The position numbers and the translations under genes were made by a program. The notes under the pieces are model-generated. The model searched no databases, was not told the DNA's origin, and was given only the letters and a program-made list of their open reading frames with translations. Shown piece after piece: positions 1 through 8,352 of a stretch of DNA of 64,000 bases; positions within the stretch are counted from its first letter, which is position 1; each line of letters begins with the position of its first letter. Source of the DNA: NORP110 sp051251595. GTDB lineage: Bacteria > Pseudomonadota > Alphaproteobacteria > Rhodobacterales > Rhodobacteraceae. The DNA lies in the NCBI GenBank assembly GCA_051251595.1, contig JBPOFA010000013.1, positions 40,109 to 104,108 on the forward strand, given 5' to 3'.

Positions 1-810
1 CGACGCTTTCTGCACGTCATCGCCCAGAAACTTAATGCTGTCGGGGCTCGGGATGCCAATGGTCAGAGGGGCCGCGCGTTTCACTAAATCAGGGGCGTTG
101 ATGGGACGCGCAAAGGCATCTTTGGGGTCATAGGCGCAGCAAACTTGATAAGCCGCATAGGCATCCGACACGGTCATCCCAAAGATCGAGATTGTATCGA
201 TAGACCGGCACGCGGGCACAACGCCAGTGGCAGACAGCGCCCCAAGCGTGGGTTTCAGTCCAACGATATTGTTTAGCGCAGCAGGCACGCGGCCAGATCC
301 GGCGGTATCTGTGCCCAAGGAAAGCGTCACGATGCCATGGCCCACTGCCACCCCTGAGCCGCCGGAAGAGCCGCCTGGTACGATCTCGGGGTCGATGGAA
401 TTTAGCGGAGCGCCATAGGGGGTGCGCACGCCAACAAGGCCGGTTGCGAACTGATCTAGATTGGTCTTCCCGATGAAAATCGCACCCGCCGCGCGCAGTT
501 GGGCGACCACAAAGGCGTCCTCGGACGGCGTATAGGCATAGGCGGGGCAAGCGGCAGTCGTCTCGTAGCCTGCAACGTCGATATTGTCCTTCACCACAAA
601 GGGCACACCCCAAAGCGGCTTGGTTGGGTCAAAGGCCCCAAGGGCATTCGCCTCTGCGATGGCTTCTGCTTCGGTCGGCATGGCCAAGAAGATGCCTGGA
701 TCATTCACTTTTGCAATGCGGGCAAAAACCTGTGCGACGATATCTGCAGCCGTGACCCCGCGTGCATAGGCGTCGTGCAGGTCGGGGATGGTCATTTTGA
801 TGTCGGACAT
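1..810 (-). CDS. atzF: Allophanate hydrolase (amidase-signature enzyme), 3' end outside the window
   Basis: Hydrolyses allophanate to ammonia and CO2, the last step of biuret, triuret and cyanurate breakdown. The first 270 residues are present and start at ATG 808-810. The amidase-signature triad is visible: Lys74 in VPFVVKDNIDV, cis-Ser148 in the GGSSGGSG loop, and nucleophile Ser172 in GTDTAGSGR. The spacing (74 and 24 residues) equals that of AtzF from Pseudomonas ADP (K91, S165, S189). The phrases TTAACPAYAYTP and KTNLDQFATGL are typical of AtzF rather than of GatA. It is transcribed away from the LysR gene. The biuret hydrolase gene on the other side of the regulator supplies its expected substrate. 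The C-terminal domain cannot be seen. Confidence 0.9.
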   Translation of the reverse strand, partial: MSDIKMTIPDLHDAYARGVTAADIVAQVFARIAKVNDPGIFLAMPTEAEAIAEANALGAFDPTKPLWGVPFVVKDNIDVAGYETTAACPAYAYTPSEDAFVVAQLRAAGAIFIGKTNLDQFATGLVGVRTPYGAPLNSIDPEIVPGGSSGGSGVAVGHGIVTLSLGTDTAGSGRVPAALNNIVGLKPTLGALSATGVVPACRSIDTISIFGMTVSDAYAAYQVCCAYDPKDAFARPINAPDLVKRAAPLTIGIPSPDSIKFLGDDVQKAS

Positions 811-897
811 AGGTCTACCTTCTTTAGTCGCATTGCGGGCCGTTTGTTAGTGGTCCCCTCTTGCAGTGCCAAATGCAAATGCTAAGAATTCACAAAA

Positions 898-918
898 GCG
901 ATGCAAAAATTGCACCGC
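898..918. promoter_or_regulatory. Operator A of the biuret cluster (LysR site)
   Basis: A 21-bp imperfect palindrome (core TGCAAAAATTGCA) lies between atzF and the LysR start codon. Read on the minus strand it matches the site at 1886-1906 in 20 of 21 positions, and the match runs a few bases further. Its place between the divergent genes suggests autoregulation of the LysR gene and control of atzF. Binding is inferred. Confidence 0.7.
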
Positions 919-945
919 TTACAGAAGTCGACAACGGAGCACCTT

Positions 946-1848
946 ATGAAACACCTTCAAACCTTTCGCTATATAGAGGGCGTTGCGCGTGCAGGATCGA
1001 TCCGCAAAGCGGCAGATGACATGAATATCACCGCCTCAGCGCTGAACCGTCGCATCCAACGGTTCGAGGAAGAGTTCGGCTGCGAAATATTCGAACGCCT
1101 TCCGCGTGGTGTCCGCTTGAACCCTGCGGGCGAGCTACTGATGCAGCATTTTCGCACGCAAGATAGCGATCTGCGACGGGTGCAAAGTCAGGTGGCTGAT
1201 TTGTCTGGCGAACGGCGCGGTCATGTGGCTGTTGCTTGCTCTCAGGCGCTGATCCCATATTTCCTGCCCAATCAAATCGCGCGCTATAGGCGGGATCATC
1301 CGGGTGTGACCTTTTCAGTTCTGGTACGCGACCGCGAGGCGGCCGAACACGATTTAGCCACCTATAGCAGCGATCTTGCACTGGTTTTTGAGCCGGTGCA
1401 TTTCGTCGATTTCGAAATCCTGATGCGGATTCCACAGATCATCCACGTGTTGATGCGTCGCGACCATCCGCTGGCGTCGCGGCCCGAGTTGCGGCTGCGC
1501 GATTGTCTGGAACATCCCCATGTCTTACCAGCGTCACAATATGGGGTGCGCTCTTTGCTAGATCAGTCCTCGTCGCAGGGCGCGCACCCTTTGCGACCGA
1601 TTGTGGAAAGCGACAGCTTTGAGTTCATGCGACACTATGTACGGGATGAAGACGCGCTGGCGTTCCAAATCCCGATTGGCTTGAAAATCGCGCCCGATGG
1701 CGATGTGGTGTCACGCCCGCTTTCAACGCGCGACGTGCCTGCGGGCAATCTTTTTTTGGGGCAGATGCGAGGCCGCACATTGCCTGTCGCCTCGGCGCGG
1801 TTTGCCCAAGGACTGGCCAAAGCCATGGAAGCCTTTTCCAACCTTTAG
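946..1848 (+). CDS. LysR-family transcriptional regulator of the biuret cluster
   Basis: A 300-residue LysR-type regulator. The N-terminal winged helix-turn-helix covers about residues 1-60 (SIRKAADDMNITASALNRRI), and a periplasmic-binding-protein-like effector domain follows (about 90-295). The ATG at 946 was preferred over the one at 901 because it has GGAG at a proper distance and gives the usual LysR N terminus; the ATG at 901 lies inside operator A. It sits between atzF and the transporter/biuret operon, with copies of the same operator on both sides, so it most likely activates both in response to biuret, allophanate or a related ureide. The effector is unknown. Confidence 0.9.
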   Translation: MKHLQTFRYIEGVARAGSIRKAADDMNITASALNRRIQRFEEEFGCEIFERLPRGVRLNPAGELLMQHFRTQDSDLRRVQSQVADLSGERRGHVAVACSQALIPYFLPNQIARYRRDHPGVTFSVLVRDREAAEHDLATYSSDLALVFEPVHFVDFEILMRIPQIIHVLMRRDHPLASRPELRLRDCLEHPHVLPASQYGVRSLLDQSSSQGAHPLRPIVESDSFEFMRHYVRDEDALAFQIPIGLKIAPDGDVVSRPLSTRDVPAGNLFLGQMRGRTLPVASARFAQGLAKAMEAFSNL

Positions 1849-1889
1849 AGCCGCATTTGTTGGGCGGTAGAGCTGCATTTGTTGGGCGG
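1846..1889. repeat. Tandem 22-bp direct repeat at the LysR stop codon
   Basis: Two copies of a 22-bp unit (TAGAGCYGCATTTGTTGGGCGG) lie head to tail at 1846-1867 and 1868-1889 and differ at one base. The first copy contains the LysR stop codon. The end of the second copy runs into operator B. It looks like a recent slippage duplication and may alter spacing of regulator contacts. Confidence 0.85.
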
Positions 1890-1906
1890 TGCATTTTTTG
1901 CATCGC
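1886..1906. promoter_or_regulatory. Operator B of the biuret cluster (LysR site)
   Basis: A 21-bp site that is the reverse complement of operator A (898-918) with one mismatch. It lies 110 bp upstream of the substrate-binding-protein gene, a usual distance for a LysR activation site, so it probably controls the transporter and hydrolase operon. Confidence 0.7.
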
Positions 1907-2016
1907 TTTGACGAAATTATAGCAGACGTCAACAGCGCTCGAATTCATTAACCTCCGAGTCGACGAAACTCTGTGCGTGTCGACATCGGTACGCCGCCTG
2001 CTTTTGGAGCGAAACC

Positions 2017-3138
2017 ATGACCACTCTCAAACCTCTTAACCGTCGAAGCTTTTTGGGCACATCCGCCGCGGCCCTTGGGGCGGCAGCACTGGGAGGCATC
2101 GCACGCCCCGCAATGGCTGCGGGCGACTTGACCGTCGGCTTTATCTACGTAGGCCCGAAAGACGACTTCGGCTACAACCAGTCCCACGCGGAAGGTGCCG
2201 CAGCCGTGAAAGCGATGGCAGGTGTCACAGTTCTTGAAGAAGAAAACGTGCCCGAAAGCCAAGACGTTCAGAACACGATGGAGTCGATGATCAACTTCGA
2301 TGGTGCATCGCTGTTGTTCCCAACCTCGTTTGGCTACTTCAACCCGCATATTCTAGAGCTTGCCCCCAAATACGAAGATGTGCGCTTTGAGCATTGCGGC
2401 GGTTTGTGGTCAGAGGGCAACCCCACCAATGCCGGGTCGTATTTCGGCTATATTGGCATGGGCCAGTTCCTGAACGGTGTGGCCGCGGGCCACGCCAGCA
2501 AAACCAAGAAAATCGGCTTTGTAGCGGCCAAGCCCATCCCGCAGGTTCTGAACAACATCAACTCGTTCCTTCTTGGGGCACGCTCTGTTGATCCCACAAT
2601 TACTTGTCAGGTGATCTTCACTGGCGAATGGTCCCTGGCCGTAAAAGAAGCTGAGGCGACAAACGCACTGGCCGATCAGGGGTGCGACGTCATCACCTGC
2701 CACGTGGACGGCCCGAAAGTGGTCTGCGAAACTTCCGTGGCGCGCGGCGCATATTTCTGCGGCTATCACGCCGATCAGACTCCGCTTGCTGGCGATATGT
2801 ACCTGACCGGGGCCGAGTGGAACTGGGCCAGCGTCTATACCGATATGGTGTCGAAAACACTGGCAGGCGAGCCGATTGACAACTTCGTACGCGGTGGCCT
2901 TGCAGATGGTTTCATCAAGATGAGCCCCCTTGGCCCCGCCGTGTCCGACGCCGGTCGCGCGCAGTTCGAAGCCACCAAGGCCGAGATCATCGCCGGAGGC
3001 TTTGCCGCCATCAAAGGCCCGCTGAAAGACAACAAAGGCAATGTGATTGCAGCCGAGGGGCAGTCCTTTGTCGAAACAGATGTTGCGCTGGAAAGCATGG
3101 ACTATCTGGTCGAAGGCGTTCTGGGATCGACCAGCTAA
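2017..3138 (+). CDS. BMP-family ABC transporter substrate-binding protein (ureide uptake candidate)
   Basis: Periplasmic binding protein of the BMP/Med (PnrA-like) family, 373 residues. A twin-arginine signal is visible (NRRSFLG at 8-14, hydrophobic stretch to about 32, cleavage near AMA-AG). The mature part begins LTVGFIYVGPKDDFGYNQSH, as in the family. GGAG precedes the ATG at a good distance. BMP proteins usually bind nucleosides or purines. Here the gene heads an operon with biuret hydrolase and sits under the same operator as atzF, so the likely ligand is biuret, triuret or a related ureide. The ligand is inferred from context only. Confidence 0.9.
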   Translation: MTTLKPLNRRSFLGTSAAALGAAALGGIARPAMAAGDLTVGFIYVGPKDDFGYNQSHAEGAAAVKAMAGVTVLEEENVPESQDVQNTMESMINFDGASLLFPTSFGYFNPHILELAPKYEDVRFEHCGGLWSEGNPTNAGSYFGYIGMGQFLNGVAAGHASKTKKIGFVAAKPIPQVLNNINSFLLGARSVDPTITCQVIFTGEWSLAVKEAEATNALADQGCDVITCHVDGPKVVCETSVARGAYFCGYHADQTPLAGDMYLTGAEWNWASVYTDMVSKTLAGEPIDNFVRGGLADGFIKMSPLGPAVSDAGRAQFEATKAEIIAGGFAAIKGPLKDNKGNVIAAEGQSFVETDVALESMDYLVEGVLGSTS

Positions 3139-4248
3139 ATGGCAAACATTGAACAGACTTCTTTTTCGTCGCGGTCTTTTGCGTCTCAGGCCCTCACGGG
3201 TCTGATGCTGCGGGCCGAGGCGATCGCAATCCCGCTGGGCGCATTGTTCGTCGGCTTTGTACTGTTCAGTCTGTTCCTGCTGCTGATTGGCAAATCACCG
3301 GTCGAATTTTTCTCACTGGTTTGGAAGGCCGGGTTTTCCTCGGCCTTCTCGTGGCAAAATACGCTGTCGCGCGTCGCGCCGTTGATCCTAGCTGCGCTTT
3401 GTGTGGCCTTGCCCGCGCGTTTGGGCCTTGTGGTCATCGGAGGCGAAGGCGCGATCGTGCTGGGCGGATTAGCCGCGGCCGTCATGGGCACTGCCGTTGC
3501 TGGCATCCCGTCCGCCTTGGGCATGGTCTTGATGGCGCTGGCAGGCATGGCGCTTGGCGGGCTTTGGATCGGCGCAATCGGCGCGCTGCGCATCAAGCGC
3601 GGGGTGAATGAAACCATCGCCTCGCTTCTGATGGCCTATATCGCCATTGCACTGCTAAACCATTTCGTCGAAGGCCCGTTTCGCGATCCGGCGAGCTTGA
3701 ACAAGCCCTCAACGGAACCGCTGGTCGAAGGACTGCGCGTGGGCGACATGCCCTTTGTCGCGGCCCATTGGGGCGTTCTGGCCGGCGTTCTAGCCTGTAT
3801 CTTTTGCTGGGTGCTGATTGAACGCACCACGCTGGGCTTTGCCGCCCGCATCGCTGGTGACAACGTACGCGCCGCGCAGGTCCAAGGCCTTTCGGTCGGC
3901 CGCTTGGTCATTGGATTCACCGCCCTTGGGGGCGCGTTCGCAGGCCTGGCGGGCTATTTCGAAGTTGCCGCAGTGCATGGGTCCGCCAATGCCTCGCTGA
4001 TCGCGGGCTATGGCTATACTGGTATCTTGGTCGCATTTCTAGCGCGCCATAATCCGTTGGCCATCATTCCGGTCGCGATCCTTCTGGGCGGCTTTGAGGC
4101 CTCAAGCGGATTGATCCAACGCCGTATGGACCTGCCCGATGCCACGATCCTTGTGTTCGAAGGACTTGTCTTCATCATCATCCTACTCAGCGAGGCGCTC
4201 TACGGTCGCCTGCGCATCTTCACCGCATCATTCTGGGAGGCCCGCTGA
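3139..4248 (+). CDS. ABC transporter permease 1 (BMP/nucleoside type)
   Basis: Inner-membrane permease of the branched-chain/BMP permease superfamily (BPD_transp_2 fold), 369 residues with about nine hydrophobic segments. The motif IGGEGAIVLGGLAAA and the stretch IKRGVNETIASLLMAYIAIALL are typical of the larger permease of YufP-like nucleoside importers. The start codon directly follows the stop codon of the binding-protein gene, so translation is probably coupled. It works with the second permease and the double ATPase of the same operon. Confidence 0.9.
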   Translation: MANIEQTSFSSRSFASQALTGLMLRAEAIAIPLGALFVGFVLFSLFLLLIGKSPVEFFSLVWKAGFSSAFSWQNTLSRVAPLILAALCVALPARLGLVVIGGEGAIVLGGLAAAVMGTAVAGIPSALGMVLMALAGMALGGLWIGAIGALRIKRGVNETIASLLMAYIAIALLNHFVEGPFRDPASLNKPSTEPLVEGLRVGDMPFVAAHWGVLAGVLACIFCWVLIERTTLGFAARIAGDNVRAAQVQGLSVGRLVIGFTALGGAFAGLAGYFEVAAVHGSANASLIAGYGYTGILVAFLARHNPLAIIPVAILLGGFEASSGLIQRRMDLPDATILVFEGLVFIIILLSEALYGRLRIFTASFWEAR

Positions 4249-5174
4249 TGGAGCCCGTCGATATCGGCCTTTGGGGCGTGCCACTGGCAATTCTGGGGGG
4301 CGCAATCCGCGTTTCAACCCCATTCATTTTTGTCTCGCTTGGTGAATGCCTAACCGAACGCTCTGGGCGCATCAATCTGGGTCTGGAAGGCACCTTGGTC
4401 TTTGGCGCAATGAGCGGCTATGCCGTTGCCTATGAGACCGGCAACCCCTTTGTTGGCGTGTTGGCCGCAGCCTTCGCAGGCGCGCTGTTTGGGCTCTTAC
4501 ACGGCTGGATTTGCAAATTCAAAGGCGTGAACGATATCGCCGTGGGCATCGCGATGATGCTGTTTGGCATGGGGCTGGCCTTCTTTTTCGGCAAGCCCTA
4601 CATCCAGCCGCAAGCACCTGATTTGCCGGCCATTGGCCTCGGTTGGTGGTCCAGCATTCCACAGGTGCAAGCAGCGCTTCAGGTCAATGTGCTGTTCATC
4701 GTGGGTGCGTTTTTATCCGTGGCGATGGCTTGGATGTTCAAATCCACCCGCATTGGCCTGATCGTACGGGTCGTAGGTGACAGCACGGATGCCGCGCGCG
4801 CTATGGGGCTGAGCCCCGACTGGGTCCGCCTGCTGGCAACGGGCGCAGGTGGCGCTATGGCAGGCATCGGCGGTGCCTTTCTGTCGCTCTATTACCCAGG
4901 CAGCTGGACCGAAGGCGTGTCGTCCGGCCAAGGCCTGATGGCCATCGCTTTGGTGATCTTCGCGCGGTGGAATCCGATCAATTGCTTCTGGGCTGCACTG
5001 CTGTTTGGCGGGGCCGGCGCGCTTGGCCCTGCGCTGCAATCGGTGGGCGTATCCGAGGGGTACTACCTGTTCTTTGCCGCACCTTACGTGCTGACGTTAG
5101 GGCTATTGATCCTTACCAGCTCGCCCGACCGCGCGATGCAAGGTGCACCGCTTGAACTGAGCCTAACGAAATGA
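4248..5174 (+). CDS. ABC transporter permease 2 (BMP/nucleoside type)
   Basis: Second permease of the importer, 308 residues, YufQ-like. It has the family phrase LTERSGRINLGLEGTLVFGAM followed by alternating hydrophobic segments. The start overlaps the preceding stop by one base (TGATG), as expected in a coupled operon. With permease 1 it should form the membrane channel for the substrate delivered by the BMP-type binding protein. Confidence 0.9.
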   Translation: MEPVDIGLWGVPLAILGGAIRVSTPFIFVSLGECLTERSGRINLGLEGTLVFGAMSGYAVAYETGNPFVGVLAAAFAGALFGLLHGWICKFKGVNDIAVGIAMMLFGMGLAFFFGKPYIQPQAPDLPAIGLGWWSSIPQVQAALQVNVLFIVGAFLSVAMAWMFKSTRIGLIVRVVGDSTDAARAMGLSPDWVRLLATGAGGAMAGIGGAFLSLYYPGSWTEGVSSGQGLMAIALVIFARWNPINCFWAALLFGGAGALGPALQSVGVSEGYYLFFAAPYVLTLGLLILTSSPDRAMQGAPLELSLTK

Positions 5175-5187
5175 GGGGGCGTTCGAC

Positions 5188-5481
5188 ATGAACGGACTTG
5201 GTGGGCTGAACAAATCAGATAATGGCGTGGTGATCGGTCTCGTGCAGTTGCAACTGCCAATCGTGGAAACCAAGGCCGACCTGACTGCGCGAACCGGTCG
5301 CGTGGTCGAACTGGTTGCCGCCGAGGTGTGTCCCGATTTGGTGCCAGAAGCGCGCCTGGGTTGGGGCGTTGAAAACAACCCCTATAAGATTGGCCATCGT
5401 GGCTATGTCGCCGTCGATGGCACCGCATTTGGCTTCCCTAAGCCGACAAGACGTTTTAGCGAAAAGGAACCGACCCAATGA
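5188..5481 (+). pseudogene. Formamidase (AmiF/FmdA) remnant with two internal in-frame deletions
   Basis: The 97-residue product is a collapsed formamidase. Residues 1-43 (MNGLGGLNKSDNGVVIGLVQ onward) match the start of AmiF/FmdA formamidases. Residues about 44-75 (EARLGWGVENNPYKIGHRGY) match a segment near residue 260-290 of the normal protein of roughly 340 residues. Residues 76-90 (DGTAFGFPKPTRRF) match its extreme C terminus. The whole nitrilase core with the catalytic Glu, Lys and Cys is missing, so it cannot be an active formamidase. The frame is open throughout and the stop overlaps the biuH start (ATGA), so it may be kept for translational coupling. Homology is recalled from the family; the junctions should be checked by alignment. 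Confidence 0.8.
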
Positions 5482-6158
5482 CGACGATCAACAGCACCCC
5501 TTATGCATGGCCTTACAATGGCGACCTGCGCCCCGAAAATACCGCGTTGATCGTGATCGACATGCAGACGGATTTCTGCGGTAAGGGTGGCTATGTGGAT
5601 CACATGGGCTATGACCTGTCGCTGACGCAAGCGCCGATTGAGCCAATCAAAGCCTTGATGGGCTACATGCGCGCCAAGGGCTATCACATCATCCACACCC
5701 GCGAAGGTCACCGCCCCGATCTGGCTGACCTTCCGCCTAACAAGCGCTGGCGCAGTCAGCAAATCGGCGCAGGCATTGGCGATGCGGGCCCCTGCGGCAA
5801 GATCCTGATCCGCGGAGAGGCTGGTTGGGATACCATCCCTGAACTTTACCCATTAGAGGGCGAGGTGATCATCGACAAACCCGGCAAGGGCAGTTTCTGC
5901 GCCACGGACCTTGAACTGGTTCTGCGCACCAAAGGGATTGAGAACTTGATCCTGACGGGGATCACCACTGATGTTTGCGTCTCGACCACCATGCGCGAGG
6001 CAAATGATCGTGGGTTTGAATGTGTAATTGTCGAAGATTGCTGCGGAGCAACTGACCCAGCCAACCACCAAGCGGCGATCAATATGGTCACCATGCAAGG
6101 CGGTGTGTTCGGCGCAGTCAGCGACAGCGCCAGCTTGATTGCCGGACTGCCTGCGTGA
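5478..6158 (+). CDS. biuH: Biuret amidohydrolase (cysteine hydrolase, isochorismatase-like)
   Basis: Hydrolyses biuret to allophanate and ammonia in the cytoplasm. The 226-residue protein is very close to Rhizobium leguminosarum BiuH as I recall it, including MQTDFCGKGGYVDHMGYDLS, REGHRPDLADLPPNKRWRSQ and PGKGSFCATDLELVL. The catalytic triad is Asp28, Lys134 and Cys167, a constant offset of eight from D36/K142/C175 of the Rhizobium enzyme. The start ATG overlaps the stop of the formamidase remnant (ATGA), and the end overlaps the ATPase gene by four bases. AtzF, encoded across the regulator, would consume the product. Confidence 0.93.
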   Translation: MTTINSTPYAWPYNGDLRPENTALIVIDMQTDFCGKGGYVDHMGYDLSLTQAPIEPIKALMGYMRAKGYHIIHTREGHRPDLADLPPNKRWRSQQIGAGIGDAGPCGKILIRGEAGWDTIPELYPLEGEVIIDKPGKGSFCATDLELVLRTKGIENLILTGITTDVCVSTTMREANDRGFECVIVEDCCGATDPANHQAAINMVTMQGGVFGAVSDSASLIAGLPA

Positions 6159-7687
6159 CGCAAATTCTTGAAACCAAAGCAGGCGCGATCAGCGTAGAAG
6201 CGCTCAATATGACAATGCGCTTTGGCGATTTTACTGCGCTGGATCAAGTGTCAATCAACATTCCTGCAGGCTCGTTTCACGCGCTTTTGGGGGAAAACGG
6301 GGCCGGAAAATCCACCTTAGTAAAGTGCATCATGGGGTTTTATCACGCCACCGAAGGCGAGCTGTTGGTCGCGGGCCACGAGGCCCGGTTGAGCGACCCC
6401 AAGATGGCGCAAAAGCTGAAACTTGGCATGGTCTATCAGCACTTCACGCTTGTTCCGTCGCTGACGGCGGCTGAAAATTTGGTGATCAGCAGGGCCGACA
6501 CACCTGCAGTGATCGACTGGCGCAGCGAACGGCGCAGGCTTGATGATTTCATGGCCGACATGCCCTTCTCGGTGCCCCTAGATCAGCCGGTCAGCCGTTT
6601 GGCGGCAGGCGAAAAACAGAAGCTCGAAATCCTCAAGCAGCTGTATCTGGGTAACCGGTTTTTGATCTTGGACGAACCGACCTCGGTGCTGACACCGGCC
6701 GAGGCGGACGAGGTGCTGAGCCATGTGCGCGCCCTGACGGATGCAGGTGAAATAACCGTGCTGATGATCACCCACAAGTTTCGCGAAGTGACGTCCTTTG
6801 CCGATGATGTGTCGATCCTGCGGCGCGGAAAATATGTCGGCGGCGGCAAAGTCTCAGACATGAGCATCGAAGATATGAGCCACGCTATGATGGGCGAAGC
6901 GCCGGCCGTGAACGAACGGGTGCGCAAGAAGACCAAACAAGAGCCGGTGATGACGCTGCGGGGGATCAAAGCACAGGATCGAACCGGTCTGAAAAGCATC
7001 GAGATCGAGGACGTGACGCTGAACGCGGGTGAAATCCTCGGCATCGCTGGCATCTCGGGCAATGGTCAGATGGAGCTGATGGAGATCCTGACCGGCCAGC
7101 GTCGCATGGAGCGCGGCGATATCGCGGTCAATGGAACGCCTTACCGGGCTACGCGCGCCGAGGCCCGCGCCAACGCCCTGCGCTATCTGCCAGAAGAACC
7201 CCTGCGCAACGCCTGTGCGCCGAAGATGAGCGTCGCTGAAAACCTGGCCTTTCGCATGTTTGACGAAGGCAAGGATGGAAAAACGGCGTTTTGGAAAGAC
7301 GGCAAGGCGATCGCCAAGAATGCGATCGATCTGATTGACGCCTTCAATGTCAAAACCACATCGCCTTCAGTCCGCATTTCAGGCCTATCTGGCGGCAATG
7401 TGCAGCGCGCGGTTTTGGGGCGCGAATTGACCGGCGAGGTCAAGGCCTTGATCGTGTCAAACCCTTGCTTCGGGTTGGACTTCGCCGCCGTTTCGGCCAT
7501 ACGCGACCGTTTGGTCGAGGCCCGCAACAATGGGACCGCGATCTTGCTGATCAGCGAAGACCTTGACGAAATCATGGAACTTTCGGACCGTATTTTGGTG
7601 ATGTCCGAGGGCCGGATCGCATTCGAAACAGCGGTTTCTTCTGCCGACGTGGCCGAGATCGGACAGCACATGGCGGGGCACGGCTGA
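6155..7687 (+). CDS. ABC transporter ATP-binding protein with two ATPase domains (BMP/nucleoside type)
   Basis: The 510-residue protein has two fused ABC domains, as in YufO/MglA-type importers. Domain 1 has an intact Walker A (GENGAGKST), a signature region (LAAGEKQKLEILKQL) and Walker B (FLILDEPTS). Domain 2 has a degenerate Walker A (GISGNGQMEL) and LSGGNVQRAVLGREL, with Walker B changed to ALIVSNPCFGLD; this asymmetry is usual in the family. Translation starts at GTG 6155, overlapping the biuH stop (GTGA). It energises the two permeases encoded upstream. Placing biuH between the permeases and the ATPase ties transport and hydrolysis into one operon. Confidence 0.9.
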   Translation: MTQILETKAGAISVEALNMTMRFGDFTALDQVSINIPAGSFHALLGENGAGKSTLVKCIMGFYHATEGELLVAGHEARLSDPKMAQKLKLGMVYQHFTLVPSLTAAENLVISRADTPAVIDWRSERRRLDDFMADMPFSVPLDQPVSRLAAGEKQKLEILKQLYLGNRFLILDEPTSVLTPAEADEVLSHVRALTDAGEITVLMITHKFREVTSFADDVSILRRGKYVGGGKVSDMSIEDMSHAMMGEAPAVNERVRKKTKQEPVMTLRGIKAQDRTGLKSIEIEDVTLNAGEILGIAGISGNGQMELMEILTGQRRMERGDIAVNGTPYRATRAEARANALRYLPEEPLRNACAPKMSVAENLAFRMFDEGKDGKTAFWKDGKAIAKNAIDLIDAFNVKTTSPSVRISGLSGGNVQRAVLGRELTGEVKALIVSNPCFGLDFAAVSAIRDRLVEARNNGTAILLISEDLDEIMELSDRILVMSEGRIAFETAVSSADVAEIGQHMAGHG

Positions 7688-8352
7688 TGAACATGATTGC
7701 TGCACAACCTTTCGATTTCGCGCTCAAACGTGACGCGGTCGCACTGATCGTGATCGACATGCAGCGAGACTTTATTGAACCAGGTGGGTTCGGCGCCAGT
7801 TTGGGCAATGACGTCAGCCTGCTGCAGGCGATAGTGCCCACGGTCGCGCGCCTAATAGAGGGGTTTCGTGCCGCTGGCATGCCGGTCTTGCACACGCGGG
7901 AATGCCACAGACCAGATTTGTCTGATTGCCCACCAGCCAAACGACTGCGGGGGGTGCCGACACATCGCATCGGGGATCAGGGACCGATGGGGCGCGTGCT
8001 GATCTCCGGCGAGCCGGGCGCGGATATCGTGCCAGAGCTTGCCCCGATGCCCGGCGAGATCGTCATCGATAAACCGGGAAAGGGCGCGTTCTACGGAACC
8101 GATTTGGGCGACATTCTGCGCGCGCAAGGGATCGAGCAATTGATCTTCGCGGGCGTCACAACCGAAGTCTGCGTGCAAACGACCATGCGCGAGGCCAATG
8201 ACCGCGGCTATGACGGATTGCTCGCGACAGATGCCACCGAAAGCTATTTTCCTGCCTTCAAAGCTGCCGCCATCGACATGATCACCGCGCAGGGTGGCAT
8301 CGTCGGCTGGGCCGCCCCAACGGACACAATTCTTGAAGCCCTAAATGATTGA
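7687..8352 (+). CDS. Cysteine hydrolase of the isochorismatase family, triuret hydrolase candidate
   Basis: The 221-residue protein is a paralogue of BiuH from the same operon. The triad is conserved as Asp24 (IVIDMQRDF), Lys129 (VIDKPGKGAF) and Cys162 (GVTTEVCVQTTM). BiuH-type features such as RECHRPDLSDCPPAKR and EPGADIVPELAPMPGEIV are also kept. Triuret hydrolase TrtA is the known close relative of BiuH that acts one step earlier (triuret to biuret), which fits a second enzyme here. Ureidoacrylate or N-carbamoyl amide hydrolysis are alternatives. The start overlaps the ATPase stop by one base and the end overlaps the cupin gene by eight bases. Confidence 0.75.
   Translation: MNMIAAQPFDFALKRDAVALIVIDMQRDFIEPGGFGASLGNDVSLLQAIVPTVARLIEGFRAAGMPVLHTRECHRPDLSDCPPAKRLRGVPTHRIGDQGPMGRVLISGEPGADIVPELAPMPGEIVIDKPGKGAFYGTDLGDILRAQGIEQLIFAGVTTEVCVQTTMREANDRGYDGLLATDATESYFPAFKAAAIDMITAQGGIVGWAAPTDTILEALND

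Noticed and set aside
1846..1906. CRISPR or integration site at the LysR end
   Set aside because: Only two copies of a short tandem unit, no spacers and no integrase gene.
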